Source: Blasia pusilla
Taxonomy: Eukaryota > Marchantiophyta > Marchantiopsida > Blasiales
NCBI GenBank assembly: GCA_050084515.1
Contig: CM114272.1
Location: forward strand, 59,520,001 to 59,584,000
Length of the DNA stretch: 64,000 bases
Reading direction: 5' to 3'
The notes beneath the pieces are model-generated. The model was not told where the DNA came from and did no database searches. It worked only from the letters and a program-made list of their open reading frames with translations. Numbering within the stretch: position 1 is the stretch's first letter; every line of letters begins with the position of its first letter. The position numbers and the translations under genes are program-made. Of the stretch, positions 43,688-55,539 are shown piece after piece.

Positions 43688-44596
43688 GCTGCTCACGAAA
43701 ACGACTTCTCCAGGAGTGGAAAAGAATATGCGGCGCAATTTAAAATCGAATTCAATGGTTTCCTTGATAGTAACGTCGCTCTGGACCCACTAGATCTAAA
43801 TTGATTACCTGACCGCGCGTGTCAGTTCCTCGACAGGAATATCGCGTTTAGTGGACATAATCCAGTGAAAGAAGTGTTCCTGTCCGATTCTTGGTCGCCG
43901 ACAGTTACAATATAGATCATCTCCACAGATCCAGTCCAGATGAAAGGAGAGTCCTGAGTGGTTACTGCCTAATCAGGCCTCTCGGAAGAACCCAAGAAAA
44001 TCTTGGACCGGTCAAGCAAATGATGTGCGTTCATGGATCATATAACGGAACTAGCTACCGGGAGCATGATCACATACTAGAGGCTTTCTCATCAGATAGA
44101 AAATGGTACTGATTCGAAGATATTGAATAAAAGTGGACTCGAGCGCAGCTTAACATGCATGACAGCCTGAGATCATTTCATCAGGTTTCCAAATATTTCA
44201 ATGGAAAATTCGTTCAGATCTAGCGGGTCCGGATTGCAAAAATAAATTCCAAGATTTCAAAGACATTCATTTACCTGGTGACATTCGTTACACCTCATAT
44301 TAATACACTTGTGCATTGAGATTCACTTTTCGTCAACTGCTTAGGCGGAGCCCAGGAACCAATTCAAGTCCACCACTTCCTTTGAGTAGAGTCCGACGTA
44401 TCAGCCAAGTCCACCACTACCTTTGAAAAAGATGGACGTATTACATTGATTTCAAAATTTTTGGATGAAGCTTTTTCAACGTGGAATGACTTTTTGGAAT
44501 CCTTTCAAGTGGCTTTTTGGATTTTCTCCTATATACAACATTTTCTCCTATATATAACCTTTTCTCCTAATGTTTTCCACTTTATCTTGGTAACTT

Positions 44597-44929
44597 TTGC
44601 TCCAACTTCTTGGCCCGAATATTTTTGAGACACATAATCATGTCTTGGCTTCACAACAAGTTATCTTGCCTATTTCTTTTGGAAGAGGTAGACTTTCCTC
44701 CACCATCGCATGTATTCCCGCACCCTTTTTGGGGAGTGGGACGTTGGTAACACCGATTATGGTTTCAAAATTTATCCAAGGAAATACACCTATCTTGATG
44801 GATCATATCGCCCATGTAGAAGAGGGAGACTTGTTATTTCAACAACAACTTAGATGTGCACGAGCTCTTCTTCCTCTTGCTACACAAGAAATTATACTCC
44901 CTTTCAATCAAGGGCTTGATCAACTTTAA
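44597..44929 (+). pseudogene. LINE-like ORF fragment, upstream part
   Basis: A 110-codon frame contains R-C-A-R-A-L-L-P-L-A-T-Q-E. I do not recognise a catalytic motif in it. Its place directly before the A-G-T-W-L block suggests it is the connection between reverse transcriptase and the knuckle region. It is in a broken state. Confidence 0.35.
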
Positions 44930-45252
44930 GAGCATATATCTCAGAATATTATCAAATCAAATTTTCCAGCAATCTCTTTGAGGCATCCTCTGACGCTCAT
45001 CGAGCTCGTATTCGTTCATGTGCGGGTACTGAAGCAGGGACGTGGCTTACTGCAAATCCTTTTATTCTTCCATTTTGTCTTCCTCAAAGTATATTCTCGA
45101 CAATTTTGTGGTTACGTCTTGGACTTCCCCATCCTTCTCTCTTAGGTATGCCAAATTGTGTATGTGGGGATCCCATTGGTGCCAAGAATATCCATATTCT
45201 CCGATGTGCACATGATGGAGAATGAACGATTATACATGATGTCATTAGAGAG

Positions 45253-45825
45253 GTGGTAGCATCGGTGGATTGTACTACAGGATACACCGATGGGCAAGAG
45301 GAACTTTATGTACTACCTTCAACCACACAAGCAACCTCTCGTTGGAAAGTGGATCTTGTCATGTCTCGAGGTGGATTTCGAACATTAGGTGATGTGGTGA
45401 TTGCTGATCCAACACAATTTGACCCGGTGTGTCGAGCAAGATATACCAAAGGTTTGATGGCCGGAACTGAAGCAAGAATCAAGGAATTAATTTATGTTGT
45501 GAGACATGCGACAGATGGATTTATTCCTTTTGCTATGGAAGTATTCAGTCATTTACATGTATGTTTTGATACTTTCGTGAGAACATGTGCTTATCAGTCC
45601 CTCGAGAATTATCACCTTGCTCCTTCTTGTAGTCCTTCTCTCGCTATAATTATTATTTATTTTCGGCAATGCATCTTAGTGGCCTTACAACGTGTACAAG
45701 CCTTGGCATTGATACATCGTGCGGAGGTGGTGAGGGATCGCTCGTCTCCTCATCCATTAACGTCTGACCAACCACTCGTGTTCTTGTTAGATTTGTTTGA
45801 GACTAATAATCATGTAGCTAGTTGA
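45253..45825 (+). pseudogene. LINE-like ORF C-terminal part with nuclease-like motif
   Basis: This 190-codon frame is the continuation of the knuckle segment. TGA stands at about 45,218-45,230 where R-x-x-x-H-D-x-I is expected (G-G-E-stop-T-I-I-H-D). Within it, R-W-K-V-D-L-V-M...G-D-V-V-I-A-D-P resembles the D-x(n)-D-V core of restriction-like endonucleases found after the knuckle in such elements. A long hydrophobic, helical stretch follows. It could nick target DNA during insertion if it were intact. Confidence 0.45.
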
Positions 45826-46499
45826 GTTGGTGTTTGCGTTGGCTAGTTGCCATTTTCTTTTTACATGTTATTTCCTTTCCTCTTTAGAGATTTATTTTAT
45901 AATAAAGTGGATATATATAATATATATACTACCTATACCTATATTTCGAATTTTACTCTATATTGTAACTGGAAATTATTCATTAATGAATTTGAATGAA
46001 AGTTCCATTCAAACAAATCATTAATAATTTAATAAATGAGTCTTATTAGATGAGATTCTCTAAATTATTTAGGGAAGTAAGTTTCTTATAAGTTATAATT
46101 GAAAGGTGCAATTACTTAGAAAACTGGAATATTACTATTCATTCAAAGTTTAATAAATAGGAATTTCTATGTTGCAGTTCTGTTTAATATTTCCCACCAG
46201 ACGAAACATCTCGAAATTGTGTGAAGCTTCATCAAAGTTTCAATCTTTCGAAAGATTTGGATCTTTTCGTGCTAAAAGAGTGATGTCGAGTTTCATCTGT
46301 GTCTACATTCCTATATCATCGAGCTTGGGGAGTGTTCACCACGGAATTCGAGCTCGTGAGAAATTGCGGTGAACCAACAGTCTCCCTACTAGACCTGCCG
46401 CTTAAGCTATGCTTACCGTACAGTCAAAAGGTCGCGCTTAAGCCTCCTGCACCCTCCTGCTTGCCCCTCATAGTCACTCTTCTCAGAAGCATTGGCATA

Positions 46500-46880
46500 C
46501 GAGCTTCCAAGGTGGAAATCATTGATACAAGAGCTTGAGCATCCGGGATGGATCTTCTTATCGGAGTCATCGATGTAAGAGCGTGAGCATCGGGGTAGAT
46601 TCTCATAAAGGAGTCATCGGTCCAAGAGTTTAATCATCCGTGATGGGGAATTTTTTTCATCGGTTCAAGAGCTAAGCAGCCGGAGAGGATCTTCCTGTGA
46701 GAATGTGAGAATCATCGCTGCGGCAAAGGAACTTTTATCGGACTCGTTGATGCAAGAGCTTAGCAACAGGGAAGGATTTTCCAATTGGAGACAAGGTTGC
46801 GAGAGTCGGAAATGTTAGGAAGGGCTTTCTTATGCTCGTAATTTTTATAAGAGCTTTTGGAGCTACGAAACCCGCACATA
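46500..46880 (+). repeat. Minisatellite of about 48 bp in the U3 spacer
   Basis: Degenerate copies contain ACAAGAGCTTGAGCATC, GTAAGAGCGTGAGCATC, CCAAGAGTTTAATCATC, TTCAAGAGCTAAGCAGC and GCAAGAGCTTAGCAAC. They match U2 and U4 in phase and order. Confidence 0.65.
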
Positions 46881-47940
46881 TTCCTACTCGTGAGCTACTC
46901 CAGCACCATGAAACAGTTATTATCTCGGTACTAGTATGAGACGGTGTATGTATGCAATTGCAAAGACGGACACGAAGACACGAAGAAGAACATGACACAA
47001 GACACGAAGAAGAACATGACGACCTCATGACGACGTAGTCTACGCAAATTGAGCGCGAGGAAGATCACGAACTATTGTCCAAACGCTAGAATGATGAAGC
47101 AAGTCATTTCTAAAGTTCACGTGTACGCGGAGAGATGGAGAAATGGTTTCAAACCGCCAGGGACAAAGAGAGCGCACGTGATGCACTATCGTCTACACGA
47201 CAGTGACTGTTTGTGTAGAGAGAGACAACGAAGACTCGAGAAGAGTGAAGCCTTATCCGCGTACACGTGAACTGCAGAAATGAGTTCATCATTCTGGATC
47301 TCTCACGGTCTTGTCTCGCAGCATCCAGACAAAAAGTGTCTGCGGACAAGACCGTGCGAGTGCGTGATAAGTACGAACTCAGAAAATGTGTGTGTGTAAT
47401 CATTCCTACTTCTGATCTCTTCGGACTCTTTCTTTCTCCCTGATACCAACTGAATACGTCTATCCTCCAAGATATGGGGACAATGAAGTGGTCGTGGAGA
47501 TATTTCATATTTAAAAAAACCGCTCACGCAGTTGTTACTGCCTCAACAGTCAACAAGGTAAATGGTACAAGAATAGTGGCCGAGTAACTTCCCTTTCCTC
47601 GCCCTTCGAACTCGCGCTTACACATGGCAGTACTCCAACAATTATACAATAGTGAAGCGCTTAGAATAGGGGAAAATGCTCGCATCAGGAATATCCAGGG
47701 CACATGGACCGATTCAATGACCGGTTTAGTGTATTCCGTACTGTTGCGGTATAGAGCGGAAACGGGGTAAAGTTACCGATCTCGGTTGGCCCGTGCATCA
47801 CTTTTCCCGTCCGTCCAACCCTAAACTGGAACCTTGGCAAGTCCTCTGTCGGGAGAGGAGCTCGAAATTCATCAGTAGACTGGATCTCCATGCGAGATTC
47901 AGCAGCCGCCGTTTGAATCACTGCTGCGAAAGAAATTTCG

Positions 47941-47971
47941 CTTTGCGCGTCGAGCCAGCCCTCGCGCAAAG
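47941..47971 (+). promoter_or_regulatory. Inverted repeat in the B3 promoter
   Basis: CTTTGCGCG and CGCGCAAAG form a perfect 9-bp inverted repeat. A GGTACTTAAGGCA element follows about 70 bp downstream and may act as the core promoter. Confidence 0.5.
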
Positions 47972-48323
47972 AAGTCGTGATCAGTGCAGTCAGTCAATCA
48001 TCCTAAAAACGCATGACTCAGAGTTTGGCTTCCTGCGGCGGTACTTAAGGCACTCATCCCTTTCGTGTAAGCTACCAGTCTGCAACGCATCTCGAACGCC
48101 TCGCCTCCAGATTTTCTAAATTAACAATTCAAACCAGGACCAGACATCGAGATTGTGGAGTTTGGGAAAGGGTACAACAAGATCCCAACATCTCTAAGGC
48201 TTCCAGTTCGTTTTCCGAGGTGTAGGTCATATCTGATTTATTCGATAGGCGGCAGCGGTGGTTATCTCCACGCCTTCAAATTTCTGCCTCTTCATACTAT
48301 CTTCAACTCCAATTCGATAAGAT

Positions 48324-48964
48324 ATGGGCGACCACAATGATGTAAGTTGGTGCTCTCCCACCAGCGTTGGCGGTGTTTCCTTGTGTACATGTGATTACGG
48401 TATTCAGTTTGGAACCTAAATTTAAGATTGTTACATCCACGCACATGGCATATGTTGTGGCGCACCCTACCGCATGCAGCCTGAGTAAGTACTGATCGAC
48501 CGAAAAATGCATTTGGGTTCAATTTCGTCATCTCAGGTCTTCGGCGACGATGATTGTCCTCCTTGGCTCACGGCCTCGCAGGAAAGCGAGCTCCAAGCTG
48601 AAGAAGCCATGACAGAAAGCCACCTTCATTCGCTCTCCTTGGGTGCTGAATGGACTCGAAAAATCTACTCGTCTTGGCACACTCCGGTAAGAGAAGATCC
48701 AGCGAGCTCAGATACAAAGATTGACATTATGGTACTAAACGATAAGTAATAAACATCTTCGGGCATGATAACGACGATCCATCCATTTTCTTCCCAGTGA
48801 ACATCGTCTCAATTAAGAGGTGTTATGCAAAATCATATTGACTTACGTGTGAGCTGGACATATTTGGCTGTTACTGACCAGAGAAATGTAATGCCAAGCA
48901 GATTGTGGCGTCTGATGGGAACCTGCACCACACTGCATTTACAGGCCCCGTTCACCGTGGCTAA
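48324..48964 (+). CDS. B3: small three-exon gene of the B type (76 aa)
   Basis: Exons are 48,324-48,341 (MGDHND), 48,537-48,686 (50 codons) and 48,902-48,964 (20 codons plus TAA). The introns (195 and 215 bp) have intact GTAAGT...CTCAG and GTAAGAG...AGCAG ends. The core is FGDDDCPPWLTASQESEL. Exon 3 runs I-V-A-S-D-G-N and ends V-H-R-G. It is the only B copy with all junctions intact and the cysteine kept. The product is small, soluble and acidic in the middle, and its function is unknown. Confidence 0.65.
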
Positions 48965-49800
48965 TAAGCGTCAGGAAACTGCGGAGTGCACACATGCACG
49001 TTCCAATTTGCACGCATCCCGGTCATGGAATACGCATTTACGGAAATGAATTCTGATTCCGGAATTACAGTGGTCAAAAAGCTTGATGTTCACAAGCTTC
49101 CAAGAACTCTGCTCGATATCTGGAAGCTTCCAAGTACTCTGCATGCAAATGCTTTGGGCGGCGCTATAAAGAGCTCTAGCCGAAAGCATACACTGCAGAA
49201 GGAAATTCAACGCCGTTCAGGACGTGGACGAGTGGGCCTGATCGAACTTGACACCAACGAGAATGGGCCTCCCTGGAGAAGAACACGATCCACATCACGT
49301 AACCGAAATGAACGGTTGGTACAAGAAAAAGCCCAGCGATTCTGAACTCGCCAATGAACTGTTTAGGCTCCTCTGCAGAAGTACCTAAATTTTCATGTAA
49401 ACATGAAGAAGTAAGTACTTCTGCAGAGGTACTGTTCATGTCAACATGAAGGAAGGTGATCATCTAGCTTTACAGAAATCTCCTTTTTCCCACGTCCCAC
49501 CGTGAAGAAATTGTTCTTGCCCCTGATCGTTGAGTTGGTGTCCCAGAATTTGGAAAGGGAATTACATCGCCCTCATCAAATCTTCAATTTAGTACAAAGA
49601 AAAAATTCTACAGCCTACTCTCTGCCTTGCGTCACAGATGTATCATTCTTACCTTTTGCGACAAAAACAACATGAAGAATCTTTTGCACTCATGTGTTTC
49701 TACACTGTCTACATGACCCCACGCTCTCCGTCACCTGAATACGTAGGATCCGGAATATGCAGGGCTTCTCAATTGTGGTGGATGCGAATAAAGTCATTTC
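48965..49800 (+). other. 3' flank of B3 with nested hairpin
   Basis: A 119-codon frame at 48,986-49,345 lies here, but it is not kept open in B1, B2 or B4. CTCTGCAGAAGTAC (49,371-49,384) and GTACTTCTGCAGAG (49,415-49,428) form a 14-bp stem enclosing a second stem TTCATGT/ACATGAA. Confidence 0.5.
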
Positions 49801-50939
49801 ACTGAATTAATATATATAATTACTATATAACTCATAATTACCCATTCTTTTACCATGCTTTCTGATTTCCACATGAGGAAACGATCCAATATCTCGAAGG
49901 TTTACACCCACTAGAAAATCTCGTAGTAAGTTTATCTAAAGATAATGCAATATTGATACTAATTTTATGTCAATCCTTCCAAACAAATCAAACATCATCA
50001 TACCCCTATACTACCAATCAACTTGGCAATGTATATAATCTATCTTGGGATACTACTCAACTTTTATATTATCTAAGGCTGAAAAGGTAGCATTAATAAG
50101 TGCCTCAATCCCCTAGCCCATCTTACAAAGGACTCCGTTCAATAATTCAACAAGTACTCCCCCTATTTATGAGTATTCATCTAGCAGTTTAGGTCATAGA
50201 ACCCCATGGGGAGGTGAGTTATATTTGTCATGCATGTCCAACTCTCCTCTATGGTCATGTTTGCATGCCCACTCTAGTTGGCTTCTAAGAGGTTTTATCA
50301 TGATCCATCATTGGGTTCTTAGTAGCCTAGCCAAAATAAATCACTAGGGAAGATAAGTGGTTACCTTGACGAATTTACTTGCTAGGCTACACTTCAAGAC
50401 TACTCTTCTAGCAACAATGATCTCCATTTGGGTAGTTTTGCAAATGCATGAGGGGTCCTTGTGATATCTTATCATACCATGGGAATAGGATGTCACTAAT
50501 TCCACATAAGAAATTCAAACAACTATCCTTATAATTTTATTTGAGTATCAAAATTAGGATCTCTCTTGGTGGTGGGCTTCTATCTCTTCCTTGAGCATAC
50601 ACTCCATCACATCCTTCTATAAGACCAATTGTGCCTTTGATTCCAATTGGTCCTCTAACTCACTTAATTTCTATGGTTTCACATAGATTAGGATGCAAGA
50701 TGAAGCATACGTCTTGATGATCATAATAGAAGCATCCTAGCTAAGAACTAAGAGGCCTTGGGATGGCAATCCTTAGGGGTTGTGCTCAAAGTCTTGCAAC
50801 CCTCTCTTTAAATACATATTGTTTCAAGTATGGTGGATTTATCCTTTGTAGTGCCACATCCCTTTTACTAGGCCAAAATATTCTCCTCTCAAGGCCAAAA
50901 CACACTTCTCTCTAAGGTCAAAATCTATAGGATAAACCA
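49801..50939. other. AT-rich stretch, no gene recognised
   Basis: Frames are short and unrecognised. No repeat linking this stretch to the array or to the retroelements was seen. Confidence 0.35.
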
Positions 50940-51570
50940 TAGAGGGAAAAAAACCTCATTACATCTTAGTTAGTTAGAGGTAGGTAGGTTGGTCAGGTGT
51001 AACTTCAACTTGAGATATTGCATGAGGTTGGCGAGAGGTGTGTTGTGTTGGAAAAATTGTTTATGGCCATTTCCCTATTTTGGTCTTAGTCAGTCAGATC
51101 ACCCATTGATTGAGTCCAAGTTTTCATGTGGACAAAATCCGTGTCCGTGGACATGTCCATGTCGGTGGACTTTATGTCCGTCCTATGGAAGGACTTATCC
51201 GTATGGGCCCAACTTTCCCTTCTTTCTCATTCCCTTAACTTGCCTTCGTGTTCCATACTCTACCATTTCTTCCTTCCTCCACCTCCACTCCCTCCTCCAT
51301 TTTTGTGCAACCATGATTGAGTCAATAATGATTGAGGTTATCTTTGGGATGACTATTTTTGGGGGAAGAGCCTATTGGTACTTCCCAAGGATATGAGAGA
51401 GGAAGAGATAACTTTGCCAAGTCATCTTTCCCATGTTGAGCCTTAGGAGTACCTCGTTTTGCCACTGTGTGTAGGAACTAGGTACTAATGTCCGGATTCC
51501 TTCATAGCAAAGGATGTATGTGGCTCGATATGCCTATGGGATTAAGGAGTAGAATCCACTCCTTAATCCA
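50940..51570 (+). mobile_element. LTR-containing retroelement remnant E0b
   Basis: 51,110-51,330 matches the - strand of 6,730-6,478 (GTGGACAAA...TGTTCCATACTCTACC-type segments). 51,345-51,560 matches the LTR of E3: CTATTTTTGGGGGAAGAGCC, then AAGTCATCTTTCCCATGTTG, then TGTCCGGATTCCTTCATAGC and GGCTCGATATGCC. The open frame at 50,989-51,396 lies within this remnant and is not a gene. Confidence 0.6.
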
Positions 51571-54339
51571 CTACCTCCTTCATACTAGTTAAAGCATTAA
51601 TTGGAAGCTAAAAAAAATTTCATGGATCTAACCTTGCCACTAAAAATGGCGCCATAAATGAAAGTTCTCTAACTTACAAGTAATGGATTCAGAAATCTCC
51701 ATTTTTCCACTTTTGAGACTTGTAACAAACTTGCAATTGTGTGAGTAGTGTAAGATGCAATTCATTCTTTTAATTTAGCACTATTGTGCGAGTGTTAAAA
51801 GCCACAAAGTACTTGCAATAAAGAAGCAAAGGGGACAAACCTATTTCACCTATTCACCCTTAACTCCCATTTCTTATTATTCCCTTAACCCCCACTTCTT
51901 ATTATCCCCTCATCCTCAATTTTCCTACATTCAGTACTATTAAGTTTCTTGTGCTAAGTAGGGGAATATACATTCCTAAATGCCTTTTCCTATTCCATAC
52001 CTTAACTTAGTCCTAAGTTTTCCTTTCTTAATTCAACTTCCTTATTTAAAACTAGTCATATCATTGTAAGCATGAGAGGAGTCCTTAAAGGATAGATGTT
52101 AGAAGGAAGAGCAATAGGGGATTTCATAAACCCATCCCATCTTAATAATCTAAATGTCTTTGTATCCTCTATCCATGCTCTTGCCAAATACTAAACTGAC
52201 CAAAGAGTAAACTAGATGCACAATAGAAGCCTCTTATATTATCCCTTAGTTTGAAAACATCCTTGAATGAGAGCATGCTTCAAACTAGAGACGATTTCAC
52301 AACTAGTCCCCATTTGCTCAAGCAAAAATTGCTTGTCAAGTCTTGTAGGCTCTAAAGAAAAGTGTAAGTGAATTTTCGTAAAAGGAAAGTGTTATGCCCA
52401 TGCACCCAATATCAGCTGCAAAGGTAGGTATGTGTACGAAAAGCGAACATCCATATTGCTGAAGAATGGTCCATGCAAATTGGACCATGCAAGCATAGGC
52501 AAGTATAGGTCTTGAGCTTGAGGAAATCTCTTGCAGCTTGTTTCATCAATTTATTTGTATTGCGAATACGCATCATCATCGCCAATAAAATTGAGTTTGA
52601 ATTTTTGTATTTCCCTCTTGAATTAGTAACTCTAGCACTCACTCATGATTTGTATGTGTAAGAGATACACACAACTCTCTAAGAATATAGTATGTGTACA
52701 TATTCCTAGCTCATCCTCAATATAAGGGTAGCCGGCATCACATGAACTTTCCACTCCCATTTCTATATATCATAACATAGTAGAAAGACAAGGCCCATAA
52801 TGATCCATAATGGAAGTGTCTATTCTTCCATGATCATCCATGGATGACCTTTATACATACTGCAAAAAGTAGGTCATTACAAACGTAGAAATCACATGGT
52901 ATATTAATGTAAGTATATGAAGATAGTGACGTTCTTAACTCTTTCTTAAGTTTCTCCCCGGTTCTTCCATGTTAGGAAAAACAAGTCAAAATAACCTTAT
53001 GTCTCAAACATCTCATAATCTTAAAGATCATACAAGTAAAAAGTGTGATATAAGTTATCTTGTAGAATTTGATCCTAATATGTGTATAGAAAAAATGAAC
53101 CGTTAAAAAAGATGATCTAGAATAAGAGCTCATTCAAGGAATTTGAGATATCAAGGAAGGATTTAGAAAAAATCTTCAACTTTGAAAAGGAGAGAAAAAA
53201 ATAGAGTTTATGTTGGAAAATATTCTTAAGATGAGTGATTATTTCTTTAACTTCTTGAATAAGGGATTTGCTGTAGAGATTTCCATAAAAGTGAGGTTAG
53301 ACATAATACTTTTAACAAGATATTGTATATGATATAATTATTTATTTTTTTCAATAAAACTACAAAAAATTTGGTTATTTCATTCCCACGTAGAAAAAAA
53401 AGTGTAAGATCAAAGATAGTTTGTAAATAATTATCTAATATTTGGTGTATGAAAAACCTTGTATATTAGTGGTTTGTGAAAAATTAGAGATGGATATAGA
53501 TAAGAAAATTCCTAATTATTAAAAGATCAAGAAATATAGTTTTTATTTTGAAAATATTTGTAAGATATCTTCTCCATTATATTATGTACGGTTATGTTGG
53601 GAGCATGTTAGTTTATCTATGCTATATTTTTGAAAAAAAAGGAAGTAACATCCTTATTGAAAATTGAACCACAAGAGGGATATTGAATGATTTGCTATAT
53701 CAAAATGAAGAATGAGCTAGATTAGTTCGTAGTATGTATGGAGTCAAATCTATCTCTAACTATCTCTTTACTTTATCTCTTTAATTTAATGATGATAAAT
53801 TTATTTTCTCATTGTAATAGAAGATGAAGAGAAATTTGGATCGGTGTTTGGGCTTAAATTTATAGAAGGGACGATAATTACACATTTAAGATGGATTACT
53901 AAAAATTCCATAATCCATCTTAAATGTGTAATTATGTCCCTTCTATAAGAGTGATGTCAAAGATTGAGAAACCATTTTATCTACATGCATATGATATTCA
54001 CATAAAAAAAAAGCATCTAAAAATGCACAAGCACATTAACAAAAGGAGGTAAACTACCAAAATTTTGGCTAACATATTAGGAAAACTAGAGGAGACTAAC
54101 CAACTCATATTAAATTTGGAAAAAAATGAGTAATATTGATCCTTTGGTATCGTAACTCTGCTTAAGGTCCTCCTCCAAAAATTCACCAGAGAAAAATAGA
54201 AATAGAAATACTTCAATATTAAAAATTAAATCTAACCGGAAAAGCACTCTCAACGTACCTATTTGGTATTGTAGTCATTGCTTGACAAGGCGGACCCTAA
54301 CTAACATAGATAAGTTGGAAGTGTACATTAGCGCTGATA
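51571..54339. other. AT-rich stretch, no gene recognised
   Basis: Long AT-rich sequence with no recognisable coding region. It contains the inverted repeat at 53,861-53,947. Confidence 0.4.
53861..53947. repeat. Long inverted repeat with 37-bp arms
   Basis: Arms 53,861-53,898 and 53,911-53,947 are complementary over their whole length except for a single extra G in the left arm. The loop is 12 bases. Each arm starts TATAGAAGGGAC from the outside. This fits a small fold-back element or a hairpin RNA locus. Confidence 0.8.
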
Positions 54340-54636
54340 AATAAAGTCACCACGCGTAACGGTAGGAATATTCTAAGAATCTCATGCTAATGGAAGTCTA
54401 TACGGACTCCGTCCACGTCCAAACTCCCCCACAAACAATGGAGAAGACCGGCGAATGGAGACGAACCCGAACTACTGTGCCAAAGGTGGAGTCTTGGCAA
54501 TCCGCCGCCATTTAAATACTGTACTCTCTCTTCAGGGATTGTCTCCTCGACTCCGTGTTAGGACCGGCGACTCAGTCGTTCGCTTCTCGATGATCCGATT
54601 GCAGCTAGAGAGGTTTGTGTGCGTCCCTCTGGCTGG

Positions 54637-54643
54637 TATAAGT
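54637..54643 (+). promoter_or_regulatory. TATA box of gene A4
   Basis: TATAAGT lies 313 bp before the A4 ATG, in the conserved A promoter block. Confidence 0.6.
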
Positions 54644-54949
54644 GGGGCATCGCTCTTCTCCTGATGATCAGTCTGAAGCGCATGCATCTCAAACGCCTCC
54701 CCTCCTGCAGATCTTCTTCTCCAAGTCGGCTCAAAAGTCTAATCCATATCATATACTGGCGCTCTTCGGGCACGCTAACGAAGCGGCAACCTCAAATATT
54801 CCTGTCGGTCTAGGGCTTCAGTTTAATATATACTCATCTCGAGATCTTCTCTCTAAATTCGCTAGGGGGAGTTTTCTACTTTCGCTCCGGATCACTTTCT
54901 GCGCCGGCCAGTCCTTGATCTTCCACTGCGAGTTCGGAATAGATCACCA

Positions 54950-55475
54950 ATGGCCGATTACAATGATGTAAGTCAGTGCTCGCTGTAATCTGGGTGATGG
55001 TTCCCAGTGTTTATCTATGACCGCACAATACCATTTCGTGTGTAGTATGAGCTGTGACACCAATACTGATGCACTACCTGCCTTTTCTTTCGTCATCTCA
55101 GGTCTTTGGCAACGATGATTGTCCTCCTTGGCTCACTGCTTCTCAGGAAGGTGACTTCGACGGTGAGGCCACCACAGTTGATCAGCTGTATCCCAAGGCA
55201 TTGGGTGCTGGATTCTCGTGCGGAACTTCGCGGTCACGGCAGACTCCGGTAAGAGAAGTTTCAGAGTCCATTCGCTCTCAAACTAGTGTTGATATTCAGA
55301 TGCTCCTTTGGTCGGGGTGGACGCTATAAATCATGGCGTTCGTATCTCTGGTAAAATCTGGGGTGCATTGCTCATTTTCGCCTGGTACTGATGAGAAAGA
55401 ATGTTCTGGCAGATCGTGGCGACTGACGGGAACACTACACGCGCAGCAACAGTAGCTATCCTTCATCGTGGCTGA
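54950..55475 (+). CDS. A4: small three-exon gene of the A type (75 aa)
   Basis: Exons are 54,950-54,967 (MADYND), 55,102-55,248 (49 codons) and 55,413-55,475 (20 codons plus TGA). The introns of 134 and 164 bp have intact GTAAGT...CTCAG and GTAAGAG...GGCAG ends. The core is FGNDDCPPWLTASQEGDF, and the second cysteine (G-F-S-C-G) is present. Exon 3 reads I-V-A-T-D-G-N and ends L-H-R-G. With A3 it is the best preserved A gene. The family is unknown. Confidence 0.65.
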
Positions 55476-55539
55476 TCCGCATCTGCGAGGGCAAAACGGA
55501 GATTGAAATAGACTCTGAAACCATATCTAGATACGGAAT

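Larger units (their letters stand above)
44440..46165 (+). mobile_element. Non-LTR-retrotransposon-like insert in the U3 spacer
   Basis: This 1.7-kb segment interrupts spacer homology that is continuous in U1, U2 and U4. Its + strand frames include a segment D-A-H-R-A-R-I-R-S-C-A-G-T-E-A-G-T-W-L-T-A (about 44,990-45,050). A zinc knuckle C-V-C-G-D-x(7-8)-H-I-L-R-C (about 45,150-45,215) is followed by an open frame of 190 codons. This order is typical of the region behind the reverse transcriptase in several non-LTR elements. No reverse transcriptase core remains. Confidence 0.55.
42170..49800 (+). repeat. Array unit U3 (genes A3 and B3)
   Basis: Third A-B block. The A-to-B distance is 5,448 bp, about 1.5 kb longer than in U1 and U2, because a LINE-like insert sits in the spacer. 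Both genes are intact, which makes this the best preserved unit. Confidence 0.85.

Noticed and set aside
50989-51396. 135-codon + strand frame
   Set aside because: Runs through a repeat shared with 6,478-6,730 into an LTR remnant; there is no independent coding evidence.
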